From NCBI RefSeq assembly GCF_001499995.1, contig NZ_LQIU01000004.1, positions 53,108 through 117,107 on the forward strand: a stretch of DNA of 64,000 nucleotides, read 5' to 3'. Within the stretch, counting starts at the first letter, position 1. The number at the start of each line of letters is the position of its first letter. This document shows positions 1 to 7,291 of the stretch, in pieces. Under the pieces are notes generated by a model that did not search any database, was not told the DNA's origin, and saw nothing but the letters and a program-made list of their open reading frames with translations. The stretch comes from Mycobacterium sp. IS-1496. Its GTDB lineage: Bacteria > Actinomycetota > Actinomycetes > Mycobacteriales > Mycobacteriaceae. Both the position numbers and the translations under genes were made by a program.

Positions 1-1047
1 GCAGAAGTGGGCTCCGCTGCCGAAACTCATGAGCTTCGACCCGATCTCCCGTCCGATGACGTAGTCGTCGGGCTTGTCGAAGACGCGCTCGTCGCGGTGC
101 GCCGACCCGGGCAGCAGCAGCAGCACGTCGCCGTCGGGGATCCTGGTGTCGTGGAGCGTGAGTTCGCCGGAGACGGTGCGGGCCAGGATCTGGCTCGACG
201 TGTCGTAGCGCAGCGTCTCCTCCACCCACAGCGGTACAAGGTCGAGGTCCTGGTACACCGGTGCCAGCTGGTCGGGGTTGCGGTGCCCCCAGAAGGCCGC
301 GTTGGCAAGCAGTTTGGTGGTCGTCTCATTACCGGCGATGACCATCAGGAACATGAAGCCGATGATCTCGTCGTCGGTGAGGCTGTCCCCGTTGATCTCG
401 GCCTCGAGCAGCGCCGAGGTGAGATCGTCGGTCAGCTTCCTGCGCCGCTCGGCGACCATCTCCTGGTAGTAGACGATGAGGTTGAGTGACGCCTCGACAG
501 CGGAGGCGGGAACATCGGTGACGCCCTCCTCACGGTGCATCACCGCATCCGCCCAGGCCCGCACCTGCACGCGGTCGGCGGTGGGGACACCCATCAACTC
601 CGAGATGACGTCCATGGGCAGCTTGCCGGCGAATTCGTCGACGTAGTCCACGGTTCCGTCGCCGGCGTCCTCGAGCATCGCGTCCAGGTGCCGGACCGCG
701 ATCTCGGTCACGCGCGGTTCGAGTTCGCGGATGCGCCGCGGGGTGAAGCCCTTGGAGACCAGCGTGCGCAACCGCAGATGGTCGGGATCGTCCATCGCCA
801 GGAACGACATCGTCTTCGACGCGTGCGGGCCGCGCGACGCCGGATCCAGTGAGACGCCGAACTTGTTGGACAGCGTGGTGCTGTTGCGGAAGCCCTGCAG
901 TACGTCGGCGTGGCGGGACAGCGCCCAGAAGCCCAGGTCCTCGTTGCGGTACAGCGGAGCGTCGTCCCGTAACCGCTTGTAGTACGGATACGGGTCTTCG
1001 TGGAAGTCGTAGTCGTACGGGTCGAGTATCACGTCAGTGGTCGTCAC
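1..1047 (-). CDS. cytochrome P450, CYP123-like, C-terminus cut by window edge
   Basis: Haem-thiolate monooxygenase, expected to be cytosolic and to take electrons from a ferredoxin. The 349 codons present start at a GTG and read without a stop to base 1. The I-helix motif AGNETTT lies near residues 237-243 and the K-helix ExxR (EETLR) near 275. The last residues are FGSGAHFC, so the window ends exactly at the haem-binding cysteine and about 50 residues are missing. The gene lies 46 bp downstream of the TetR gene on the same strand, probably as an operon. The CYP123 name rests on position: in M. tuberculosis the same P450, TetR and aldA order is Rv0766c-Rv0768 (recalled, not searched). The substrate is unknown. 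Confidence 0.9.
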   Translation of the reverse strand, partial: MTTTDVILDPYDYDFHEDPYPYYKRLRDDAPLYRNEDLGFWALSRHADVLQGFRNSTTLSNKFGVSLDPASRGPHASKTMSFLAMDDPDHLRLRTLVSKGFTPRRIRELEPRVTEIAVRHLDAMLEDAGDGTVDYVDEFAGKLPMDVISELMGVPTADRVQVRAWADAVMHREEGVTDVPASAVEASLNLIVYYQEMVAERRRKLTDDLTSALLEAEINGDSLTDDEIIGFMFLMVIAGNETTTKLLANAAFWGHRNPDQLAPVYQDLDLVPLWVEETLRYDTSSQILARTVSGELTLHDTRIPDGDVLLLLPGSAHRDERVFDKPDDYVIGREIGSKLMSFGSGAHFC

Positions 1048-1062
1048 TGTGCGTCTCCCAAG

Positions 1063-1112
1063 CTTCCGTCATTGGTCCTCTCCGAGACTTCCGTCATTGG
1101 TCCTCTCCGAGG
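1063..1112. repeat. 25-bp tandem duplication over the end of the tetR gene
   Basis: Two adjacent copies, 1063-1087 and 1088-1112, differ only at the last base. Each carries the final codons and the TGA stop of the TetR gene, so the second copy in the direction of transcription is untranslated. It looks like a local slippage duplication. Confidence 0.85.
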
Positions 1113-1678
1113 ACGAGACCGACGACATATGTGAGCCGGTCGGCGATCTGGTGGTAGGTGAAGGCCCCGCTGCCGGCGTTGACCAGCGCGCCGAAGAAAG
1201 TCATCTCCAGCGCCGACACCTTGCGGGGTTCGGCGCCGGGCCCGATGGCGGAGGTGATGCGCTTGTGGATCTCGGCGCCGATGCGGTCACGCGCCGTGCG
1301 GACGGCGGCGTCGCTGTTGCTCAGCAGGGCGGTGGTGCAGGCGGCCGCGACCTCGGGTTCGTCGGCGAGGATCAGCGTCATGCTGCGCAGGGCCTTGTCC
1401 ACCCGCGTCGCCATGCTGTCGTTGACATCGGTGAAGTAGGGCACCTGGCGGATCAGGTCGAGGTAGACCTCAGCGATCAAATGATTCTTCGAGGAGAAGT
1501 AGGTGTAGGCCGTGGCCGGGGCGACCTTCGCGCGCGCCGCCACCGCGCGCACCGTCAGGTCGGCATACGACGATTCGCGCAGCATCTCGACCCCGGCGGA
1601 CAACACCTTGCGGAAGGTCTCCTCCTGCCGGCGGTTGCGCGGCACCTCTGGGACCGCAGCCACTGCATCGCTGGACAC
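1094..1678 (-). CDS. TetR-family transcriptional regulator
   Basis: A 194-aa one-component repressor. The N-terminal helix-turn-helix is typical of TetR (VRAVAARAKVAPATAYTYFSSK, residues about 43-64, split here as AVAARAKVAP and ATAYTYF), followed by a variable ligand-binding domain. The GTG start at 1678 lies exactly 6 nt after a TAACTT -10 box (1685-1690), so the mRNA is probably leaderless. A palindrome covers this start codon and a similar one covers the aldA promoter, so the protein probably represses both itself with the P450 and the divergent aldehyde dehydrogenase operon. It corresponds by position to Rv0767c. The ligand is unknown. Confidence 0.9.
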   Translation of the reverse strand: MSSDAVAAVPEVPRNRRQEETFRKVLSAGVEMLRESSYADLTVRAVAARAKVAPATAYTYFSSKNHLIAEVYLDLIRQVPYFTDVNDSMATRVDKALRSMTLILADEPEVAAACTTALLSNSDAAVRTARDRIGAEIHKRITSAIGPGAEPRKVSALEMTFFGALVNAGSGAFTYHQIADRLTYVVGLVLGEDQ

Positions 1679-1685
1679 ATGTCCA
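1672..1685. promoter_or_regulatory. putative TetR operator at the tetR start codon
   Basis: TGGACA-CA-TGTCCA, perfect 6-bp arms with a 2-bp spacer. It overlaps the tetR GTG and lies next to the -10 box TAACTT on the minus strand. The same arms recur at 1785-1796. Confidence 0.6.
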
Positions 1686-1772
1686 AGTTAGCCGACCGGC
1701 AGGGAGCGAAGCAAGCGTTGGTTTCCGACGTCGAGTGCTTGCCACCTGGATGGATCGGCGTCTAAGGTTCGA

Positions 1773-1796
1773 AGAAAGACAGCCGGACAGTTGTCC
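1773..1796 (+). promoter_or_regulatory. aldA promoter -10 and second copy of the TetR palindrome
   Basis: TAAGGT at 1773-1778 fits the mycobacterial TANNNT -10 element. GGACA-GT-TGTCC at 1785-1796 sits on the expected transcription start, with the same arms as the site at the tetR start. This placement fits repression. The leader is about 36 nt and carries GGGAG before the ATG at 1821. Confidence 0.55.
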
Positions 1797-1820
1797 AGTC
1801 AAGCGGGAGTGGGAGTGCGG

Positions 1821-3290
1821 ATGGCGATACTGGCCAACGGCGAGAGCCGACTGCTCATCGACGGAAAGCTGGTCGCGGGCACCACGGGGACGTTCCCCAC
1901 CGTGAACCCGGCCACCGAGGAAGTGCTGGGCGCTGCGGCCGATGCGGACGCCGACGACATGGGCCGTGCCATCGCCGCGGCGCGCTCGGCGTTCGACGAA
2001 ACCGACTGGTCGACGAACACCGACCTGCGGGTGCGCTGCCTGCGTCAGCTCAAGGACGCGCTGCGCGAGCACGTGGAAGAGATGCGGGAACTGACCATCG
2101 CCGAGGTCGGCGCGCCCCGGATGCTGACCGCCGGTGCGCAACTGGAGGGGCCGATCGACGACCTCGGCTTCGCCGCGGACACCGCCGAGAGCTACGAGTG
2201 GCGCACCGATCTCGGGCACGCCACCCCGCAGGGCATCCCCACCCGGCGCACGCTGGCCCGCGAGGCCGTCGGTGTCGTCGGCGCGATCACGCCGTGGAAC
2301 TTCCCGCACCAGATCAACCTCGCCAAGGTCGGGCCGGCGCTGGCCGCGGGGAACACGCTGATCCTCAAACCCGCACCGGACACCCCGTGGTGCGCGGCGG
2401 CCGTCGGCGAGATCATCGCCGAGCACACCGATTTCCCGCCCGGTGTCATCAACGTCATCACCTCCAGCGACCACGCCGTCGGCGCGCTGCTGTCGCAGGA
2501 TCCGCGGGTCGACATGGTGTCGTTCACCGGGTCGACGGCGACCGGGCGCGCCGTGATGACCGACGCCGCCGCGACCATCAAGAAGGTGTTCCTCGAACTC
2601 GGCGGCAAGTCGGCGTTCCTGGTGCTCGACGACGCCGACCTGGCCGGCGCCTGCTCGATGGCGGCGTTCACCGCAGCGATGCACGCCGGGCAGGGCTGCG
2701 CGATCACGACCCGCCTGGTGGTGCCGCGCGCCAAGTACGACGACGCCGTCGAGGCGGCGGCGGCCACCATGGGGTCCATCCAGCCGGGCGACCCGACCAG
2801 CAAGCGCACGGTCTGCGGGCCGGTGATTTCGGCCCGCCAGCGCGATCGGATCCAGGGCTACCTCGATCTGGCCCTGCAGGAGGGCGGCCGATTCGCCTGC
2901 GGCGGTGGGCGTCCGGCCGACCGCGACACCGGGTTCTTCATCGAGCCGACGGTGATCGCGGGTCTCGACAACAACGCCCGGGTGGCGCGCGAGGAGATCT
3001 TCGGCCCGGTGCTGACGGTAATCGCGCACGACGGTGACGACGACGCCGTACGCATCGCCAACGACTCGCCCTACGGGTTGAGCGGCACGGTGTTCAGCGG
3101 AGACGACGAGCGTGCCCAGACGGTGGCCGCGCGACTGCGGGTCGGCACCGTCAACGTCAACGGCGGCATCTGGTACTCCGCGGACGCGCCGTTCGGTGGC
3201 TACAAACAGTCCGGGATCGGCCGGGAGATGGGTGTGGCCGGCTTCGAGGAGTACACCGAGATCAAACTCATTGCGACGGCAGCGAATTAA
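1821..3290 (+). CDS. aldA: NAD(P)-dependent aldehyde dehydrogenase
   Basis: ALDH superfamily enzyme of 489 aa, oxidising an aldehyde to its acid with NAD(P). The catalytic glutamate motif FLELGGKSAF lies near residue 259 and the nucleophile is Cys293 in GQGCAITTR. NFPHQINLAKVGPALAAGN is the usual cofactor-binding segment. The ATG at 1821 is preferred to a TTG at 1791 because it has GGGAG 6 nt upstream and its N-terminus matches family length. It is the first gene of a five-gene operon and corresponds by position to Rv0768 aldA. The substrate is not known; the linked P450, SDR and hydroxyacid dehydrogenase suggest oxidation of an alcohol/aldehyde intermediate. Confidence 0.92.
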   Translation: MAILANGESRLLIDGKLVAGTTGTFPTVNPATEEVLGAAADADADDMGRAIAAARSAFDETDWSTNTDLRVRCLRQLKDALREHVEEMRELTIAEVGAPRMLTAGAQLEGPIDDLGFAADTAESYEWRTDLGHATPQGIPTRRTLAREAVGVVGAITPWNFPHQINLAKVGPALAAGNTLILKPAPDTPWCAAAVGEIIAEHTDFPPGVINVITSSDHAVGALLSQDPRVDMVSFTGSTATGRAVMTDAAATIKKVFLELGGKSAFLVLDDADLAGACSMAAFTAAMHAGQGCAITTRLVVPRAKYDDAVEAAAATMGSIQPGDPTSKRTVCGPVISARQRDRIQGYLDLALQEGGRFACGGGRPADRDTGFFIEPTVIAGLDNNARVAREEIFGPVLTVIAHDGDDDAVRIANDSPYGLSGTVFSGDDERAQTVAARLRVGTVNVNGGIWYSADAPFGGYKQSGIGREMGVAGFEEYTEIKLIATAAN

Positions 3291-3299
3291 GGAGCTTCG

Positions 3300-4061
3300 A
3301 TGGTCAACTACGGCGACGAGTTCAAGGACAAGGTCGCGATCGTCACCGGCGCGGGCGGCGGCATCGGCCAGGCGTACGCCGAGGCGCTGGCGCGGGAGGG
3401 TGCCGCGGTCGTGGTCGCCGACATCAACGTCGAAGGCGCCCAGAAGGTGGCCGACGGCATCAAGGGTGAGGGCGGCAACGCGCTGGCCGTGCGCGTCGAC
3501 GTCTCCGATCCGGACTCCGCCAAAGAGATGGCCGCGCAGACGCTCTCGGAGTTCGGCGGTATCGACTACCTGGTCAACAACGCCGCGATCTTCGGTGGGA
3601 TGAAACTCGACTTCCTCATCACCGTCGACTGGGACTACTACAAGAAGTTCATGAGCGTGAACCTCGACGGCGCGCTGGTGTGCACCCGTGCGGTCTACCG
3701 CAAGATGGCCAAACGCGGTGGCGGCGCAATCGTCAACCAGTCGTCGACCGCGGCGTGGCTGTACTCGAACTTCTACGGTCTGGCCAAGGTCGGCATCAAC
3801 GGCCTCACGCAGCAGCTGGCGACCGAACTCGGCGGGCAGAACATCCGGGTCAACGCGATCGCACCCGGGCCCATCGACACCGAGGCCAACCGGACGACGA
3901 CACCGCAGGAGATGGTCGCCGACATCGTCAAGGGCATCCCGCTGTCGAGGATGGGTCAGCCCGAGGACCTGGTCGGGATGTGCCTGTTCCTGCTGTCGGA
4001 TCAGGCCAAGTGGGTGACGGGCCAGATCTTCAATGTCGACGGCGGCCAGATCATCCGGTGA
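3300..4061 (+). CDS. short-chain dehydrogenase/reductase (SDR)
   Basis: Classical SDR of 253 aa. The cofactor motif TGAGGGIG is near residues 15-22, NNAAIFGG follows the fourth strand, and the catalytic pair is Tyr159-Lys163 (YGLAK) with the active-site serine in NQSSTAAW. The tail ends GQIFNVDGGQIIR as is usual for the family. It starts 9 nt after the aldA stop with GGAG upstream. Position matches Rv0769. The physiological alcohol or ketone is unknown. Its stop codon lies inside the first copy of a 32-bp tandem repeat. Confidence 0.92.
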   Translation: MVNYGDEFKDKVAIVTGAGGGIGQAYAEALAREGAAVVVADINVEGAQKVADGIKGEGGNALAVRVDVSDPDSAKEMAAQTLSEFGGIDYLVNNAAIFGGMKLDFLITVDWDYYKKFMSVNLDGALVCTRAVYRKMAKRGGGAIVNQSSTAAWLYSNFYGLAKVGINGLTQQLATELGGQNIRVNAIAPGPIDTEANRTTTPQEMVADIVKGIPLSRMGQPEDLVGMCLFLLSDQAKWVTGQIFNVDGGQIIR

Positions 4062-4120
4062 TGAGCGCTTGCGCGAAGAACAGAAGGCGGTGATGAGCGC
4101 TTGCGCGAAGAACAGAAGGC
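4057..4120. repeat. 32-bp perfect tandem duplication between SDR and HIBDH genes
   Basis: Copies 4057-4088 and 4089-4120 are identical. Each begins GGTGATGAGCGCTTGCGCGA and contains the SDR stop and an ATG in a TGATG arrangement. The second copy runs up to 4 nt before the next gene's ATG and supplies its weak AGAAGG ribosome site. TGATG-type units between mycobacterial genes recall MIRU elements, although this is not the MIRU sequence. Confidence 0.9.
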
Positions 4121-4124
4121 ACAG

Positions 4125-4985
4125 ATGAGTGAACTCAGGTACGGCTACATCGGGCTGGGCAACATGGGCGCACCGATGGCCACGCGGCTGGCGAACTGGC
4201 CGGGCGGACTGATCGTGTTCGACGTGCGCGCCGACGCCATGACGCCGCTGACCGAGGCAGGTGCGACGCCCGCCGACAGCGTCGCCGACGTCGCGACGGC
4301 CGACATCATCAGCGTCACCGTCCTCAACGACGAACAGGTGCGCACCGTCGTCGGCGAACTCGCGCCGCGCGTCAAGCCGGGCACGGTCATCGCGATCCAC
4401 TCGACGATCAGCCCGGAGACGGCCGTCGAACTCGCCGGCGAGTTGCAGGCGAGCGACGTCCATGTCGTCGACGCCCCGGTCTCCGGTGGTGGCGCGGCGG
4501 CCCAAAAGGGTGAGCTGGCGGTCATGGTCGGCGCCGAACGCGAGGTCTACGAGCGGATCAAGCCGGCGTTCAAGCAGTTCGCGTCGATGGTCATCCACGC
4601 GGGCGGGCCCGGCGCGGGCACGCGGATGAAGCTGGCGCGCAACATGCTGACCTTCACCGGTTACGCCGCGGCGTGCGAGGCCATGCGGCTGGCCGAACGG
4701 GCCGGGATCGACCTGCAGCAACTCGGCCGCGTGGTGCGCCACACCGACGCGTTGACCAGTGGGCCCGGTGCAATCATGGTGCGCGACACCATGACCCCAC
4801 TGGATCACGACAACTTCCTCTACGACTCGTTCCTGCACGCCCGCGGTCTCGGCGAGAAGGATCTGAGCCTGGCTCTCGCCCTGGGTGAGAAGGTGTCGGT
4901 GGACCTGCCCCTGGCGAAAGTGGCACTGCAGAATCTCGCGGACGGTCTCGGAGTGCCGCACGTGGAGTCGAGCGAAGAGGAGTAG
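4125..4985 (+). CDS. 3-hydroxyisobutyrate dehydrogenase-like NAD(P)-dependent enzyme
   Basis: Beta-hydroxyacid dehydrogenase family, 286 aa. GLGNMGAPMA (residues 9-18) is the Rossmann fingerprint, VDAPVSGGG the substrate-binding segment, and Lys169 in MKLARNML the likely catalytic lysine. The usual Asn-Asn after that lysine reads Arg-Asn here. The ATG at 4125 is preferred to a TTG at 4101, which lies inside the tandem repeat. Position corresponds to Rv0770. It probably oxidises a small beta-hydroxy acid, but the substrate cannot be fixed from sequence. Confidence 0.88.
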   Translation: MSELRYGYIGLGNMGAPMATRLANWPGGLIVFDVRADAMTPLTEAGATPADSVADVATADIISVTVLNDEQVRTVVGELAPRVKPGTVIAIHSTISPETAVELAGELQASDVHVVDAPVSGGGAAAQKGELAVMVGAEREVYERIKPAFKQFASMVIHAGGPGAGTRMKLARNMLTFTGYAAACEAMRLAERAGIDLQQLGRVVRHTDALTSGPGAIMVRDTMTPLDHDNFLYDSFLHARGLGEKDLSLALALGEKVSVDLPLAKVALQNLADGLGVPHVESSEEE

Positions 4986-4988
4986 CCG

Positions 4989-5432
4989 ATGGACGAGTTG
5001 CGCCGCAAAGGCCTCGAGAAGATGAACGAGGTGTACGGGTGGGAGATGCCGAACATCGAGGGCGATCCGTACTTCGACCTCACCGTCGACCACCTCTTCG
5101 GCACCATCTGGACCAAGCCCGGTCTGTCGATGCGGGACAAGCGGTTGATGACGCTCTCGGTCGTCACCGCGCTCGGCCTGCAGGACCTCGCCGAAGTGCA
5201 GGTCAACGCGGCCCTGCTCAACGAGGAACTGAGCGAGGACGAACTCAAGGAAATGGCGATCTTCCTGACCCAGTACGTCGGGTTCCCGCTGGGTTCCGGA
5301 CTCAACGGCACGATCTCCAAGGTCGCCGCGAAGCGGCGCAAGGCCGCCGAGAAGGGTCAGGGTGAGGACCGGAAGGCCAACGTCAACGCCGCGGTGAAGA
5401 TGAACACGGGGAACACGCTCGATGATGAGTAG
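4989..5432 (+). CDS. carboxymuconolactone decarboxylase (CMD)-like protein
   Basis: Small alpha-helical protein of 147 aa of the CMD/AhpD fold family, with the core MRDKRLMTLSVVTALG (about residues 44-59), then LSEDELKEMAIFLTQYVGFP typical of the third helix pair. The CxxC pair of AhpD-type peroxidases is absent. The tail after residue 110 is lysine-rich and low in complexity. It starts 3 nt after the previous stop and overlaps the next gene. Position corresponds to Rv0771. The activity is unknown; a decarboxylase role is only a family label. Confidence 0.82.
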   Translation: MDELRRKGLEKMNEVYGWEMPNIEGDPYFDLTVDHLFGTIWTKPGLSMRDKRLMTLSVVTALGLQDLAEVQVNAALLNEELSEDELKEMAIFLTQYVGFPLGSGLNGTISKVAAKRRKAAEKGQGEDRKANVNAAVKMNTGNTLDDE

Positions 5433-6648
5433 GTACGCGGCGCTCTCGCGCGAGGAACTCGCCACGCTGGTGCCCGAGTTGCTGTTGATCGGCCAGCTGA
5501 TCGACCGGTCCGGAATGGCCTGGTGCATATCGAATTTCGGCCGCGAGGAGATGCTGCAGATCGCGATCGAGGAGTGGGCCGGCTCCAGTCCCCTCTACAC
5601 CAAGCGGATGCAGAAGGCGCTCAAGTACGAGGGCGTCGACATCATCACGGTCTTCAAGGGGCTGCAGCTCGACATCGGCGCCCCGCCGCAGTTCATGGAC
5701 TTCCGCTACACGGTGCACGACCGCTGGCACGGCGAGTTCCATCTCGACCACTGCGGGGCGCTGCTCGACGTCGAGCCGATGGGCGAGGACTACGTCCGCG
5801 GTATGTGCCACGATATCGAGGATCCGACGTTCGACGCCACCGCGCTGGCCACCAACCGCAGATGCCAGGTGCGTCCGATCCACCGTCCGCCGCGCACGCC
5901 GACCGACCGTCATCCGCACTGCCGGTGGACGGTGATCATCGACGAGTCCCATCCCGAGGTCGACTTCATCCCGCAGCTCGACATCGTGGGCGCCAGCCGC
6001 GCCTATCACACCGAGCTGGCGCCGATCGACCCGAACGATGAAGGCATGGCCGACTATTCGGGCCCACTGTTGTCCGACCTCGACTTCGCCGGGTTCTCCC
6101 ATTCGGCGCTGGTGCGCATCGCCGACGAGGTGTGCCTGCAGATGCACCTGCTGGTGTTGTCGTTCAACCTGGCCGTCCGGGCGCGCGCACAACACGATGC
6201 GGCGTTGGAACGGACGATCCGCACCAAACAGCTCATCGGCATCGCCGGCGTGGCGGCCGAGCGTATTCACAAGGCGCTCAACCTGTCCAAGGACGTCAGG
6301 GGCGCGCTGCGGGTGCTCGAGCTGCACCCCCTGCTCAACCCGGCCGCCTACGTCTGGGGCGACGTCGACCCCGGGTTCCTGCATGTGCGCCCGTCGCCGG
6401 CCCATGAGGACGGCTCGTGGATCTCGCTGGTCTCCCCGGCGGCCGACCTGCCGCTGCAGGCCGTCGTGCAGGCGGTGGACCCCCACCTGCGTGCCGAGGT
6501 CTCCGGCACGGAGAGCGACTGGACGGTGCGCGTGATCGAGACCGACACCGCGGCCGAGGAACTGCCCGAGGTCGAGGTGTGCAAGTTCAGCCGCGGGGCG
6601 TCGTGGGTGTTCGAGGAGCGGAAGTCGTTGCCGCTGACCGTGCTCTGA
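5422..6648 (+). CDS. uncharacterised 408-aa protein, His/Cys-rich centre
   Basis: I do not recognise a firm family. The ATG at 5422 (or the next codon, 5425) overlaps the CMD gene by about 10 nt, so it is translationally coupled and belongs to the operon. Residues about 95-175 are rich in His, Cys, Asp and Arg, including FHLDHCGALLDVEP, MCHDIEDPTFDA and HPHCRWTV, which suggests a metal- or cofactor-binding or hydrolytic site. This part faintly resembles the L-2-amino-thiazoline-4-carboxylate hydrolase family. There is no signal peptide or membrane segment. As I remember it, the gene is absent from the M. tuberculosis copy of this cluster. Confidence 0.75.
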   Translation: MMSRYAALSREELATLVPELLLIGQLIDRSGMAWCISNFGREEMLQIAIEEWAGSSPLYTKRMQKALKYEGVDIITVFKGLQLDIGAPPQFMDFRYTVHDRWHGEFHLDHCGALLDVEPMGEDYVRGMCHDIEDPTFDATALATNRRCQVRPIHRPPRTPTDRHPHCRWTVIIDESHPEVDFIPQLDIVGASRAYHTELAPIDPNDEGMADYSGPLLSDLDFAGFSHSALVRIADEVCLQMHLLVLSFNLAVRARAQHDAALERTIRTKQLIGIAGVAAERIHKALNLSKDVRGALRVLELHPLLNPAAYVWGDVDPGFLHVRPSPAHEDGSWISLVSPAADLPLQAVVQAVDPHLRAEVSGTESDWTVRVIETDTAAEELPEVEVCKFSRGASWVFEERKSLPLTVL

Positions 6649-6672
6649 GCACGCTCACTCGTTTCGGTGTCG

Positions 6673-7266
6673 TCAGCGGCGCACGGCGGCACCGACCCAG
6701 CGGCGCAGGAACCCGCGCAGCGCGTCGCCGGTGCGCGGCGGGCGGCCCGGGTCGACGACGAAGGACTGGATGATGCGCAGCAGGTACTCGGCGAGTTCGT
6801 CGAGGTCGTGATCGCTGAACCCGAGACCCGTCCAGTCGACGTCGAAGCGCCGCACCATCGCCTTGGCGAACTGCAACGCGACATCGGAGGTGACCGATTC
6901 CGAATGCGCGTCGGCGCGGCCGGGGGTGACCAGCAGGCCGATGTGCTTGTCCTCGGGCAGCCACTCCAACGCCGTGGCGATGGCCTCGGTCACCGCGTCG
7001 GCGGGTTCGGTGATGCCGCGCACGTGTTCGGCCAGCCGGTCTAGGAAGCCGGCCGCGGCATGGACCGCCGCCTCCACGAGCAACGCCTCGGTGCTGGGGA
7101 AGTACCGGTAGACCGTCTGGCGGGTGACGCCGAGGGTGCGGGCCACGTCGGCGATGCTCAGATCGGCTCCGCGTTCGTCGATCGCCCGGCCGGCGGCGGC
7201 CAGAATCCGTTCGACGGCTTCCTCGTCGCTGGCCGGCGCCGAACCCGACCAGCCGTGGGTGCGCAT
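6673..7266 (-). CDS. TetR-family transcriptional regulator
   Basis: A 197-aa TetR repressor with the HTH near residues 39-60 (IADVARTLGVTRQTVYRYFP). It begins 25 nt after the stop of the CYP125-like gene on the same strand, so the P450 and this regulator are likely cotranscribed. Its 3' end converges on the unknown gene ending at 6648, with 24 nt between the stops. A candidate operator is the palindrome at 8581-8605 ahead of the P450. The ligand is unknown, although a sterol-like compound would suit the P450. Confidence 0.88.
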   Translation of the reverse strand: MRTHGWSGSAPASDEEAVERILAAAGRAIDERGADLSIADVARTLGVTRQTVYRYFPSTEALLVEAAVHAAAGFLDRLAEHVRGITEPADAVTEAIATALEWLPEDKHIGLLVTPGRADAHSESVTSDVALQFAKAMVRRFDVDWTGLGFSDHDLDELAEYLLRIIQSFVVDPGRPPRTGDALRGFLRRWVGAAVRR

Positions 7267-7291
7267 GCGCAGATGCTACTTGGGGCCCTTC

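Noticed and set aside
1470..5528. Very long minus-strand open frame (about 1350 codons) antisense to the aldA operon
   Set aside because: It is the GC-bias shadow of the plus-strand genes; its translation is Arg/His/Asp/Gly-rich without domains, and it also overlaps the tetR gene in another frame.
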